Assembly: GCA_963703745.1 (NCBI GenBank) | Contig: CAVPFL010000004.1 | Coordinates: 1,240,001 to 1,304,000 of the forward strand | Direction of reading: 5' to 3' | From: AP-15 sp963703745 | Lineage (GTDB): Bacteria > Pseudomonadota > Alphaproteobacteria > ATCC43930 > CGMCC-115725 | DNA length: 64,000 bases | Part shown: positions 51,240 through 59,992 of the stretch, piece by piece | Layout: each line of letters opens with the position of its first letter | Position numbering within the stretch: the stretch's first letter is position 1 | Program-made: the position numbers and the translations under genes | Notes under the pieces: generated by a model | What the model was told of the DNA's origin: nothing | What the model saw: only the letters and a program-made list of their open reading frames with translations | The model's database searches: none

Positions 51240-52286
51240 ATGCAAACCACGACTTCCGGAGCCGTAATCAGCCCGCACCTGCCGGTCCGGCAAGACTGGC
51301 TCGACCGACGACGCGAGGAGATCATCGAGCCGGAGCTGCCGATCGTCGACCCGCATCATCACCTGGTCGACCGGCCCGAAACCGGCCGGTACCTGCTGCC
51401 GGAGCTCCTCGCCGACACCGCGAGCGGGCATACCATCACGGCGACTGTCTACCTCGAATGGCTCTCGATGTACCGCAAGGCGGGCCCGGTCGAGCGGCGC
51501 CCGGTCGGCGAAATCGAGTTCGCCAACGGTGTGGCGGCGATGGCCGCATCCAGGACTTATGGCAAGACGCGGGTATGCGCCGGCGTCGTCGGCTACGCCG
51601 ATCTGGCGCTCGGCACGGCGGTCGAAAGGGTCCTGGAGGCGATGATCGCGGCCGGCGGCGGCCGTTTCCGCGGCATTCGCTTCATCACCGCCTCGCATCC
51701 CGATCAGGCAATCTGGGGGTCGCCGATCATCCGGCCCGCGGGACTGCTAATGGACTCCAGAGTGCGCCAGGGTTTCGCGAGGCTCGCGCCACTCGGTCTC
51801 ACCTTCGATGCATGGATGTATCACACCCAGCTCGGCGATCTGGTCGACCTAGCGCGCGTCTTTCCCGAGACACACATCGTCCTCGACCATGTCGGCGGGC
51901 CGATCGGCCTCGGCCCCTATGCCGGCAAGCGCGACGAGGTCTTCGCAGAGTGGAGCCGGAAGATCCGCGAGCTGGCGGCCTGCCCCAACGTCCATGTCAA
52001 GCTCGGCGGGCTCGGCATGCGCATGTTCGGGTTTACCCATCACACCGGCGAATTGCCGCCGAGCTCGGAAGAATTGGCCGCAGCGTGGCGCCCCTATATC
52101 GAGACCTGCATCACCGCCTTCGGCCCCGAGCGCGCGATGTTCGAGAGCAACTTCCCGGTCGACAAGGGCAGCTGCAGCTATATGGCGCTGTGGAACGCCT
52201 TCAAGCGCATCACTGCCGGCTATTCCGGCGCCGAGAAAGCCGCGCTCTTTGCCGGTACCGCGACCAAATTCTACCGGCTGAGCTAG
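51240..52286 (+). CDS. Amidohydrolase-2 family metal-dependent hydrolase
   Basis: The protein has 348 residues from ATG 51240 with AGGAG upstream. It is a TIM barrel with the first-strand metal motif VDPHHHLVD (about 37-45), His in VLDHVGG, and Asp/His residues in FESNFPVDKGSC near the end. These enzymes hydrolyse lactones or decarboxylate aromatic acids such as 2-pyrone-4,6-dicarboxylate. The substrate is unknown. A CoA-transferase gene follows after a 380-base gap on the same strand. Confidence 0.88.
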   Translation: MQTTTSGAVISPHLPVRQDWLDRRREEIIEPELPIVDPHHHLVDRPETGRYLLPELLADTASGHTITATVYLEWLSMYRKAGPVERRPVGEIEFANGVAAMAASRTYGKTRVCAGVVGYADLALGTAVERVLEAMIAAGGGRFRGIRFITASHPDQAIWGSPIIRPAGLLMDSRVRQGFARLAPLGLTFDAWMYHTQLGDLVDLARVFPETHIVLDHVGGPIGLGPYAGKRDEVFAEWSRKIRELAACPNVHVKLGGLGMRMFGFTHHTGELPPSSEELAAAWRPYIETCITAFGPERAMFESNFPVDKGSCSYMALWNAFKRITAGYSGAEKAALFAGTATKFYRLS

Positions 52287-52666
52287 ATTTGGCGTTCGAT
52301 GTGGCGCGTCCTCCCTCGCCGCTCGTAACAGACCTCGGATATTCGGTTGACTTCCCGATGGTCGTGCTGGCGCGCCATCAGGTGTTCAGTTTGCGGCTCT
52401 GTTATGCAACTTCACTCCGGTGCAGACGCCGGAGCTGTGCGATGCCATGCTCGAGATCGGCCGGAAAATGATGACGAGGCCCTCGAGATGGTCTTCAAAG
52501 GCATATCGGCGGGCTTTCTGATCGCCGCAGTGGAGAGATCCAGAATGCGGCCTAGTGGAAGGGAGGCGCCTCATTATCTTGTTCGGGCAAATCGAGAGAG
52601 TTCCTTGCCTATTGCTCTGGCTGCTTGCGCGCAGCCGGAAGACTCCACGAAAGGAGGACGTTCGAC
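52287..52666. other. Intergenic gap before the second CoA-transferase
   Basis: No gene is clearly supported. One plus-strand frame (52347-52670) overlaps the CoA-transferase start and contains a vaguely protein-like stretch, but no family match. I see no palindromic repeat of the main family here. Confidence 0.4.
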
Positions 52667-53884
52667 ATGACTGAGCCACATGGTCCGCTGCACGGCGTGA
52701 GGGTGGTCGCCTGCTCCACTGCGCAAGCCGGCACGGTGCCCTACATGCTGATGGCTGATCTTGGTGCAGAGGTCATCAAGGTCGAGGTGCCGGAGGTCGG
52801 CGACAATTCGCGCGGCTCTACCGTCTTGCCCGGGCTGCCCAGCACCTATTTCGAAACCAACAATCGTGGTGTAAAGAGCGTCACTTTGAACTTGAAGACC
52901 GCCGAGGGTCGCGAAATCCTGCGCAAGCTGGTCGCGACAGCGGATATCTTCGGACAGAATTTCCGGCCTGGTGCGGCGGAGAAGAACGGTTTCGGCTACG
53001 AAGAATTGAGAAAGGTGAACCCGAGGCTCGTCTACATGTCGGTCTCGGGTTACGGCCCCAAGGGACCGCATGCCAATTTGCCGGGGACGGATTCGATGGC
53101 TCAGGCGCTCGGCGGCGTTGCGGAAGCTTATTCGACGCCGGGCCAGCCATTGAAGACCGGCATCGTCTCGGTCGCCGACGAAACCTGCGCCATCCTTGCC
53201 TTTGGCGGTGCGCTCGCGGCGCTCACCTACGCGCGCAGCACCGGCATCGGCCAGAAGGTCGATTGCTCATTGCTCGGCGGCCAGATCCGCCTGATGGGGT
53301 GGACCCTGACGACGGCAATGTGGCGCAACCGCGACCCGGTCACCGGTCAGGCCCGCGTTACCGGCACGCCGCAACGCCCCGGGCTCAGCGCCAGCTTCAA
53401 TGACCGCGACGGCAAGCCGCTGGTGTTCCAATTGAACGGCGCGCGCAAATGGCGCGACGCGATGACGGCACTCGGCTTTCACGAGGCTCTCGAAAAAGCC
53501 GGCTTTGGCGATCTCGGCGTGATCATTACGTCCGAAGAACGGCGAGCAACGCTATTGCGCAGGCTCGATGAGTTGTTTGCGACGGGGTCGCGCGAGGATT
53601 GGGTGGCGCGGTTGCGCGGCGCCGACATCGTCGCGGCGCCGATCAATACGTTGCTCGAAGCCTCGAACGACCCGGACGTGCTGGCCAACGGCTACGTGAC
53701 CGAGATCGACTATCCCAAATTTGGCAAACGGCTGAAGGTTCACGGCTCACCGTGGCACTTCTCCGAGACGCCGGCGCAAATTGGCATCGCCCCCGAGCTT
53801 GGCGCGCACAACGACGAAATCCTGTCGCAGCTCGGCTACACCCCGGCCCAGATCGACGATCTGAGAGAACGAAAAATCATCTGA
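52667..53884 (+). CDS. Class III (CaiB/BaiF) CoA-transferase
   Basis: The protein has 405 residues from ATG 52667, preceded by AAGGAGG ten bases upstream. It has the CaiB fold with VRVVACSTAQAGTVPYMLMADLGAEVIKVEVPEVGD, RGVKSVTLNLKTAEG, and catalytic Asp in VSVADETCAILAFGGALAAL. It exchanges CoA between acids in the cytosol. It ends about 75 bases before an IS66 element. It is only distantly alike the CoA-transferase at 19906-21135. Confidence 0.9.
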   Translation: MTEPHGPLHGVRVVACSTAQAGTVPYMLMADLGAEVIKVEVPEVGDNSRGSTVLPGLPSTYFETNNRGVKSVTLNLKTAEGREILRKLVATADIFGQNFRPGAAEKNGFGYEELRKVNPRLVYMSVSGYGPKGPHANLPGTDSMAQALGGVAEAYSTPGQPLKTGIVSVADETCAILAFGGALAALTYARSTGIGQKVDCSLLGGQIRLMGWTLTTAMWRNRDPVTGQARVTGTPQRPGLSASFNDRDGKPLVFQLNGARKWRDAMTALGFHEALEKAGFGDLGVIITSEERRATLLRRLDELFATGSREDWVARLRGADIVAAPINTLLEASNDPDVLANGYVTEIDYPKFGKRLKVHGSPWHFSETPAQIGIAPELGAHNDEILSQLGYTPAQIDDLRERKII

Positions 53885-53952
53885 CGCCGAAGCGCGATCA
53901 CCGGAGTAACGCGAAGCAGCGAGTTCAGAAGTCCCTCGCGCGGCTCCCCGCG

Positions 53953-53960
53953 GAAAAAAT
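53953..53960. repeat. IS66 target-site duplication, left copy
   Basis: GAAAAAAT directly precedes the left inverted repeat and is repeated exactly after the right end, 8 bases as expected for IS66. Confidence 0.92.
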
Positions 53961-54055
53961 GTAAGCGTCCGGTCTGAACCGGCCTATTGGGCGTAGTCAA
54001 GGCGGGGTCACTGGGGGAAGCTTGCTCCTTCTGGAGGTACAGAAGGAGCTTTGGA

Positions 54056-54490
54056 GTGGACGGCGAGATTGTAGCGCGGGTGGAGCGTCGTCGGCAGTGG
54101 ACGCCGGGCGAGAAGGCGGCGCTGCTGGCCGAGGTGGAAGCGACCGGCGGTCGGGTTTCGGTGGTTGCCCGGCGGCACGGGATTTCGCAGAGCCTGCTCT
54201 ATAATTGGCGATCGGCGTGGAGGGCGGCGCGGCTGATCGCGCGAGGCTCAGCCCCGCCGCCGCCGGGGTCGACAGAATTTATCCAGCTCGGCACCGTCGC
54301 GGAGCCCTACGCCTCGGCAATGCGTATGGCGGCCGTCGCCGCCGGCACGCGGGGCGCGGGTGCGGCGTTAGCGGAGCGCGCCGGGGTGATGGAGATCGAT
54401 CTGCCGCAGGGGGTTCGGGTGCGGGTCGATGGCGGCGTCGACGAGGCAGCGCTGCGGCGGGTGCTGTCGGCGGTGCGCGGATTGCGATGA
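54056..54490 (+). CDS. tnpA: IS66 accessory protein TnpA
   Basis: The 144-residue protein is taken from the GTG at 54056, where AAGGAG sits seven bases upstream; the longer in-frame version extends into the inverted-repeat end. It has a helix-turn-helix-like start RRQWTPGEKAALLAEVEATGGRVSVVARRHGISQSLLYNWR and a C-terminal segment IDLPQGVRVRVDGGVDEAALRRVLSAVR typical for the IS66 OrfA. It likely binds the element's ends. Confidence 0.93.
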   Translation: MDGEIVARVERRRQWTPGEKAALLAEVEATGGRVSVVARRHGISQSLLYNWRSAWRAARLIARGSAPPPPGSTEFIQLGTVAEPYASAMRMAAVAAGTRGAGAALAERAGVMEIDLPQGVRVRVDGGVDEAALRRVLSAVRGLR

Positions 54491-54840
54491 TCGGCCTGGC
54501 ACCGGGAACCAAGGTTTTTCTCGCCTGTCAGCCGATTGATCTGCGCGCCGGGTTTGATGGTCTGGCGGCCAAGGTGCAACAGATCATCGGCGCCGATCCG
54601 TTCAGCGGCCATGTCTTCCTGTTTCGCGGCAAACGCGGTCATTATTTGAAGGGCCTGTATTGGGACGGCAGCGGCCTGTGCCTGTTTGCCAAGCGTCTGG
54701 AGCGCGGCAAATTCGTCTGGCCGCCGCTGGCGGATGGGACGATGACGCTGACGCCGGCGCAATTGGCGCTGCTGATCGAGGCGATGGACTGGCGTCGCAC
54801 GATAGCACCGCCGGCGCCGCCGCGACCCATGCTGTTGTAA
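54487..54840 (+). CDS. tnpB: IS66 accessory protein TnpB (Orf2)
   Basis: The 117-residue protein has the IS66 Orf2 pattern KVFLACQPIDLRAGFDGLAAKVQQ, HVFLFRGKRGHYLKGLYWDGSGLCLFAKRLERG and LTPAQLALLIEAMDWR. Its ATG overlaps the tnpA stop, so it is translationally coupled. It is needed for IS66 transposition in studied elements; the exact role is unclear. Confidence 0.95.
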   Translation: MIGLAPGTKVFLACQPIDLRAGFDGLAAKVQQIIGADPFSGHVFLFRGKRGHYLKGLYWDGSGLCLFAKRLERGKFVWPPLADGTMTLTPAQLALLIEAMDWRRTIAPPAPPRPMLL

Positions 54841-54901
54841 CATATCAGCGATTCTCGATTTGTTCTGGTCTACCCGAGGTTGCCTTCGCTAAGGGTGGCG
54901 C

Positions 54902-56527
54902 ATGTCGCTGGCTTCCGCCGATCTGCCCTCCGACCCCGATGCCCTGCGGGCCTTTGCCTTGGCCTGCCAGAGCGAGCTGGCGGCGGCGACCGCGGAACTG
55001 CAGGCGGCAAGGCTCGCCGTTCAGCTGCGCAGCCTGGAGATCGAGAAGCTGAAGTTTCAGATCGCCAAGCTGCGGCGGATGCAGTTTGGCCGCTCTTCGG
55101 AGCGCGTCACCCGGCAGATCGAACAGCTCGAGCTGCGGCTCGAAGAGTTGGAAACCGGCGAAGTAGAAGAACTCAGTAAGGCCGTCGCCGAAGACCGGCC
55201 ATTGCCGATCCGCGAACGTACCCAGCCAAAGCGCAAGAAGCTGCCGGACCACCTGCCCCGGCAGGAGGTCGTGCACGAACCGGAGGATGATGGGGCCTGC
55301 ATCTGCCCCGTCTGCCGCGGCGGCATGGCCAAGCTTGGCGAAGACGTCACCGAGGTGCTCGACTACATCCCCGGGCGGTTCCGGGTGATCCGGCATGTCC
55401 GGCCGAAATATGCCTGCCGGTATTGCGATGCGATCACCCAGGCGCCGGCGCCGGCGCTGCCGACACCGCGCGGACGGGCCGCCCCCGGCATGCTGGCGCA
55501 TCTTTTGGTCTCGAAATATACCGATCACCTGCCGCTCTACCGGCAGAGCGAGATCTATGCCCGCGATGGGCTCGATCTCGACCGCTCGACATTGAGCGAT
55601 TGGGTCGGCCAGGCGGTCTGGCTGCTGCAGCCGATCGTCGAGGGGATCCAGCAACACGTGTTTGCCGCCGAGAAGATCCACGGCGACGACACGCCGGTTC
55701 CGGTACTCGAACCCGGCCTCGGCCGCACCCGGACCGGACGATTATGGGTCTATGTCCGTGATGACCGGCCGTTCTGCGGCCCGGCACCGCCGGCGGCGGC
55801 CTACTTCTATAGCCCCGACCGCGGCGGCGAACATCCGGCCGCCCATCTCGCCTGCTTCCGGGGCTTCCTGCAGGCCGATGGCTACAGCGGGTTCGCCGCG
55901 CTCTACGAGCCGCGGCAGACCGGGCCGGAGGCTCGGGCGACAGCAGCGATCACCGAGGTCGCCTGTTGGAGCCACTGCCGCAGAAAAATATTCGATGTGT
56001 GGGAAACCACGAAGTCGTCCGTCGCCAAGGCGGCGCTCGATCAGATCGCCGAACTCTACGTTATCGAGGACAAGGCCCGCTTCGCACCGCCCGCCGAGCG
56101 GCTGGCGCATCGCGCCGCCGCCACTCCACTGCTCGATGCATTCTTCACCTGGGCGCAGGCTGCAGAGAAGAAACTTTCGGCCCGATCGGCATTGGCGGAG
56201 GCATTGCGCTACACAATCAAGCGGCGCACCGCGCTCACCCGCTATGCCACCGACGCCAGGCTCGAACCCGACAACAACATCGCCGAAAACGCAATGCGCG
56301 GCATTGCCCTCGGCAGACGCAACTGGCTCTTCGCCGGCAGCGATGCCGGCGGCGAGCGTGCCGCCGCGATGTACTCAATCCTGCAGACCACGAAATTAAA
56401 CAACGTAAATCCGGAAGCCTACCTCACAGACACCCTCGCCAGGATCGCCGACGGCCACCCGATCAACCGCATCTCCGAACTGATGCCCTGGGCCTACCAG
56501 CCCCCAATCACCCAAATCGCCCCCTGA
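54902..56527 (+). CDS. tnpC: IS66 transposase TnpC
   Basis: The 541-residue DDE transposase has an N-terminal coiled coil (about 20-90, LEIEKLKFQIAKLRRMQFGRSSER), a zinc finger with CICPVCRGGM, then the catalytic core: Asp in EKIHGDDTPVPVL, Asp in GFLQADGYSGF, and Glu in NNIAENAMRGIALGRRNWLFAGSDAGGERA. No stop or frameshift is present. It catalyses cut or copy movement of the element. Confidence 0.96.
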   Translation: MSLASADLPSDPDALRAFALACQSELAAATAELQAARLAVQLRSLEIEKLKFQIAKLRRMQFGRSSERVTRQIEQLELRLEELETGEVEELSKAVAEDRPLPIRERTQPKRKKLPDHLPRQEVVHEPEDDGACICPVCRGGMAKLGEDVTEVLDYIPGRFRVIRHVRPKYACRYCDAITQAPAPALPTPRGRAAPGMLAHLLVSKYTDHLPLYRQSEIYARDGLDLDRSTLSDWVGQAVWLLQPIVEGIQQHVFAAEKIHGDDTPVPVLEPGLGRTRTGRLWVYVRDDRPFCGPAPPAAAYFYSPDRGGEHPAAHLACFRGFLQADGYSGFAALYEPRQTGPEARATAAITEVACWSHCRRKIFDVWETTKSSVAKAALDQIAELYVIEDKARFAPPAERLAHRAAATPLLDAFFTWAQAAEKKLSARSALAEALRYTIKRRTALTRYATDARLEPDNNIAENAMRGIALGRRNWLFAGSDAGGERAAAMYSILQTTKLNNVNPEAYLTDTLARIADGHPINRISELMPWAYQPPITQIAP

Positions 56528-56603
56528 TCCCGTGGGCCTGTCAGCCCGCAATTGCCCAAATCGCGCCTGATCCCCCTAATCACGGCCAAAACCGGACGCT
56601 TAC

Positions 56604-56611
56604 GAAAAAAT
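56604..56611. repeat. IS66 target-site duplication, right copy
   Basis: Exact second copy of GAAAAAAT after the right inverted repeat. Confidence 0.92.
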
Positions 56612-56644
56612 GCGACTGATGTGAGCTAGTTCACACCTTAGAAG

Positions 56645-56668
56645 GCCAAAAGCGCTTAGCTTTTTGGC
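56645..56668. other. Hairpin upstream of the TIR-domain gene
   Basis: GCCAAAA at the left and TTTTGGC at the right pair with a loop containing GCGCTTAGC. It might be a terminator for insertion-element transcripts or a regulatory hairpin for the TIR gene; the sequence also shows a near-palindrome GTGAGCTAGTTCAC about 20 bases earlier. Confidence 0.4.
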
Positions 56669-56808
56669 GTTGACCTACGCTCCTTCCCGCTGCGGACCCT
56701 CGACATGTGGCAGCTGGCGCAAAAACCAACAAACCGCGCAGTGGTGCAAAACCCTGAAAAAACAAAGCTGACCCACAGTGGCGGAGTTGAGTACCGGAGG
56801 ACATTCCT

Positions 56809-58332
56809 ATGACCGAAACAAAACGGGTATTCGTCAGCCATAAATCAAGCAATGCAAAATTAGCCAGCACAATAATAGAAATATTGAAATTTGAGATGAA
56901 GGACGTTGATTTTTTTCTATCTGAAAAAATAAACCCTGGCGAAAATTGGAGAGTTGATATCGTTAAAGCGTTAAGGTCCGCAGAGTGTATGTTGTTGTTA
57001 TATCTTGATCCTGATCAGGACTGGGGCTGGTGTCTGTTCGAGGCTGGCTTATTTAGTGCTCACAGGTCCAGAGATGGGGAGCGACCGCTCTATTGCATCC
57101 AGTATCCGGGTGCGCAACCACCCGATCCCCTGAGCGATATACAGACGACGTCCGCAACCCCCGACAGCATGAAGACATTCTTGGCAAGTCTTTATAACAC
57201 GACCAAGCAGATCGATCCCCGGACGTGGACCAATCTCGATGCGACGGCCTTGCGTCTGGTGGATCTTCTGGAAAACGGAAAACCGAAGCGGCAGGACGTC
57301 ACGTATCTCCGACCCTCCGTGCTCCTTTATCCCGCCTGGCTCCCGACTGGTCGGCCGGACTGGCGGCCTTTCAAAGTCCCCAGAGCGCTTCCGTTGGATC
57401 GCTCGGAAGTCGTCATCGAAAATCAGTTATCTCTCTACCAGCTCGGCTTCAATGCAAATCCTCAGCGCATGAATGTGCTCGAATGCTTCAAGAGGTTAGA
57501 TGTCGACGGATCGGATGTAAAACGGCCTTGGATCAACATGTTTTTGGATTCTTTGCAGTCCACTCTCGAGGATCGCATAACCGACCAACACGTTGTGTAC
57601 TTTCGATCAGTGAGAGGAAATATCCTCCGTCCTATTATTAAATCTATCAAGAGGTCGGATGATGGAAGCGAATGCGTTTGCCGCGTTGTTTTTGTCGACG
57701 CTTTCGCCCCGCCCTCCTCAGGCAATCCTTCGCGAATGCAGCTTCTGGCAAACGGCCTTCGGTTAGCCGTGCGGACACGGTTGGAGGTGCTGGACAAATA
57801 TCGAGGTGCAATGGCGCAGGAAAGCTCGCGACTAGCTCAAAGTGACGACCCGGTGGAAGCTTTGGGGAAGCTGCACCCGTTAGGGGCCCGCGTCCTGGAG
57901 AGCCTCCGCACGATCGCGCTTGAAGCGGAATTGCAAGGCTCCAAGCTGGATGCCCCACCTCCCCACCTGTTTGATGACGACGCCAAACAAGCGACATACG
58001 AAAAAATTAGGGACGAGTTCAAATCCTGGTTCATCAAATTTCAGGCTGCAACCAAGGAAGAGGATAACGATCCAGAGGGAAAATATGTTAAAACAGAACG
58101 GCTTCTCGACGAACTCTTTGACCTGCACAAGAAATATATTGCAATCGCGGCTCCCACTTTTCTGAGTATGCTGGAAGTCTCTCACAAACAGCCGGGCGGT
58201 CCGAGTGCAATCTCAGGATTCGACCACGTCCATCTCTCCACGATGCGGGAAACGGTCGGAACCTTGTGCTCAATGATCGAGGCAGGCGCACTAGACCGGG
58301 GCGGCTTGTCGGCGCCGCGGATACTGCGCTGA
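56809..58332 (+). CDS. TIR-domain protein with unknown C-terminal region
   Basis: The 507-residue protein has a TIR domain in residues 1-150: RVFVSHKSSNAKLASTII at strand A, DFFLSEKINPGENWRVDIVKAL at the BB-loop region, and GWCLFEAGLFSA, where E78 is the position of the catalytic Glu of NAD+-cleaving TIR domains. Residues about 150-507 have no family I know; a helical stretch rich in Leu and Glu runs from about 330. GGAGG precedes the ATG at good spacing. Base composition is much more AT-rich than the neighbours, and it sits next to an IS66 element, both signs of recent transfer. Bacterial TIR proteins often act in antiphage defence, but no partner gene is seen. Confidence 0.85.
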   Translation: MTETKRVFVSHKSSNAKLASTIIEILKFEMKDVDFFLSEKINPGENWRVDIVKALRSAECMLLLYLDPDQDWGWCLFEAGLFSAHRSRDGERPLYCIQYPGAQPPDPLSDIQTTSATPDSMKTFLASLYNTTKQIDPRTWTNLDATALRLVDLLENGKPKRQDVTYLRPSVLLYPAWLPTGRPDWRPFKVPRALPLDRSEVVIENQLSLYQLGFNANPQRMNVLECFKRLDVDGSDVKRPWINMFLDSLQSTLEDRITDQHVVYFRSVRGNILRPIIKSIKRSDDGSECVCRVVFVDAFAPPSSGNPSRMQLLANGLRLAVRTRLEVLDKYRGAMAQESSRLAQSDDPVEALGKLHPLGARVLESLRTIALEAELQGSKLDAPPPHLFDDDAKQATYEKIRDEFKSWFIKFQAATKEEDNDPEGKYVKTERLLDELFDLHKKYIAIAAPTFLSMLEVSHKQPGGPSAISGFDHVHLSTMRETVGTLCSMIEAGALDRGGLSAPRILR

Positions 58333-58353
58333 GGCCGGGCAGATCATTCTCCG

Positions 58354-58878
58354 CTAGGCGGGACGGATCAGGGCATTGGCTGGCAGCCGCGGGTCGAGCA
58401 CCTTGCGCGCGCTGTCGGCGCCGCCGATAGGGAGTCCCTTTGGGTCGATCAGCCCCAGCTGTGCGAGGACCGAGGCCTGATCCCAGTAGATGTGCTCATG
58501 GGCGAGCTTGCCGTCGCGGAAATGCACGACGACGACCAGCGCCACCTCGACCCGTCGGCCGGTCGGTGCTATCCGCGGCAGCATCCAGTCGATCTCGACA
58601 GTGTGGGTGAATTTGAGGACCATCTCGTCAACGAGCTGATCGGTCCCGATTGTCCGTGAGACCGGTGTCATCTCAAGATCGGGCGGCATTTTCGGGATGA
58701 AATGCGTCGCATAGAACTGCCGCAGCTGGGGCTTGCCAAGGCCCCCGGTCATGACCGGAACGTGGTTGACGTAGGCGTCCTCGACCATCGTCGCGAGCGT
58801 GTCGTCGGTGTTCTTGGTCTCGAACTCGTAGCGGACATGCTCTTCCCAGAGCCGCGTTAGTGTCTCCGGATCGCTCAT
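58354..58878 (-). CDS. SnoaL/NTF2-like fold protein
   Basis: The protein has 174 residues from ATG 58878 with GGAGGAG before it. It is a cone-shaped alpha+beta NTF2-like protein: LTRLWEEHVRYEFETKNTDDTLATMVEDAYVNHVP at the start and VALVVVVHFRDGKLAHEHIYWDQASVLAQLGLI near the end. Family members act as cyclases, isomerases or dehydratases, or have no known activity. It follows the luciferase-like gene on the same strand (about 20 bases), so the two are probably one operon. Confidence 0.85.
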   Translation of the reverse strand: MSDPETLTRLWEEHVRYEFETKNTDDTLATMVEDAYVNHVPVMTGGLGKPQLRQFYATHFIPKMPPDLEMTPVSRTIGTDQLVDEMVLKFTHTVEIDWMLPRIAPTGRRVEVALVVVVHFRDGKLAHEHIYWDQASVLAQLGLIDPKGLPIGGADSARKVLDPRLPANALIRPA

Positions 58879-58899
58879 CGCCCTCTCCTCCGCCAACGC

Positions 58900-59961
58900 C
58901 TACTGCGCAGCATCGCGCTCGAGGCCGGCGAGCGTTCGCTCGACGAGCGGCTTGACCTCGCCGATCATCAGCTCCATCGAGCGCATCGCCGCCTTGTGCG
59001 GGGTCGCACCGACCTTGAATGAGAAGCACATGTGAACCGGATGGGTGGCGCGGATCTCACCGACCAATTTCTCAGCCACGGTCTCGACATCGCCGATCAA
59101 GAGATCGTGGTGGATCTGTTCAAGCGTTGGTTCGTCGGGGAATGGCCTATCGACCAGCACCGTCCCCTCCATGACCTCCTGCCGCCGCCGCAGGCTCGAG
59201 GCTAGGCGGCTCTGATAGCGCGCGTTCTCGGCAAAGCGCAGGCCATCCTCCTTGCTGTCGGTGATGTGGCAGAAGCGGTTGACGGTGATTTGCGCGTTGG
59301 CCAATGGCACGCCCTCAACGGCAAAGGCATTCTTGATCACCTGGTATTGCTCGGCCAGCAACGCAGCACCTCCAACCCTGCCCGACGAGAGGACCCGGTA
59401 CCCGTGCCGCGCTGCAGAGCGGAACATCGCGTCGGTATGTCCGGCGACATAGATCGGTATTGGCTTCTGCACCGGCCGGGCCGGGATGTGCGTCTTAGGG
59501 ATCTGGTAGTGCTTGCCGTTGTAGCTGAAGAAGTCCTGAGAGAAGGCGCGGTCGAGGATGTCGCAGAACTCTTCGGCCATCTCGAGATTGGCCTTGATGT
59601 CGACGCCGAACCGTTCGAACTCGTAGGGCTGGTAGCCGGCGCCGATGCCGAGCATCAGGCGCCCGTTCGACAGCGCGTCGGCGGTGGCGATCTCGGCCGC
59701 GAGCCGTGCCGGGTTGTAGAGCGGCAGGACCACGACCGCGGTGCCGAGCCGGATCTTCTTAGTAATCGGGGCGCAGTGCGCGACCATCATCAACGGCGAC
59801 GCGCAGAGGCAATAGTTCGAGAAATGATGCTCGGCGAACCAGGCGATCGCATAACCGAGCTCATCGGCGAGCCGGGTCTGCTCGGCGACCTCGGCGAAGA
59901 CCTCCGCCGTCGGCTTTGCCGGGTCGCGCGACCCCATCAGATTGAAGATGCCGAATTCCAT
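58900..59961 (-). CDS. Luciferase-like flavin-dependent monooxygenase (LLM class)
   Basis: The protein has 353 residues from ATG 59961 with GAGGAC upstream; the longer frame to 60048 is not supported. It shows MEFGIFNLMGSRDPAKPTAEVF, AWFAEHHFSNY (conserved EHH motif), LGTAVVVLPLYNPARLAAEIATADALSNGRLMLGIGAGYQPYEFERFG and VAGHTDAMFRSAARHGYRVLSSG. It should use FMNH2 or F420H2 on an unknown substrate. It is separate from the two other LLM enzymes in this window by sequence. Confidence 0.9.
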   Translation of the reverse strand: MEFGIFNLMGSRDPAKPTAEVFAEVAEQTRLADELGYAIAWFAEHHFSNYCLCASPLMMVAHCAPITKKIRLGTAVVVLPLYNPARLAAEIATADALSNGRLMLGIGAGYQPYEFERFGVDIKANLEMAEEFCDILDRAFSQDFFSYNGKHYQIPKTHIPARPVQKPIPIYVAGHTDAMFRSAARHGYRVLSSGRVGGAALLAEQYQVIKNAFAVEGVPLANAQITVNRFCHITDSKEDGLRFAENARYQSRLASSLRRRQEVMEGTVLVDRPFPDEPTLEQIHHDLLIGDVETVAEKLVGEIRATHPVHMCFSFKVGATPHKAAMRSMELMIGEVKPLVERTLAGLERDAAQ

Positions 59962-59992
59962 CGCCCGGTCCTCTACTCTGTCCTTGCCCTCG

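Larger units (their letters stand above)
53961..56603 (+). mobile_element. Complete IS66-family insertion sequence, 2,643 bp
   Basis: The terminal inverted repeats start GTAAGCGTCCGG on the left and end CCGGACGCTTAC on the right (12 perfect bases, weaker match beyond). Both are flanked by GAAAAAAT. Three genes, tnpA, tnpB and tnpC, are intact in order, with tnpA/tnpB overlapping by ATGA. This looks like a functional element. It separates a CoA-transferase from the low-GC TIR-domain gene. Confidence 0.96.
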
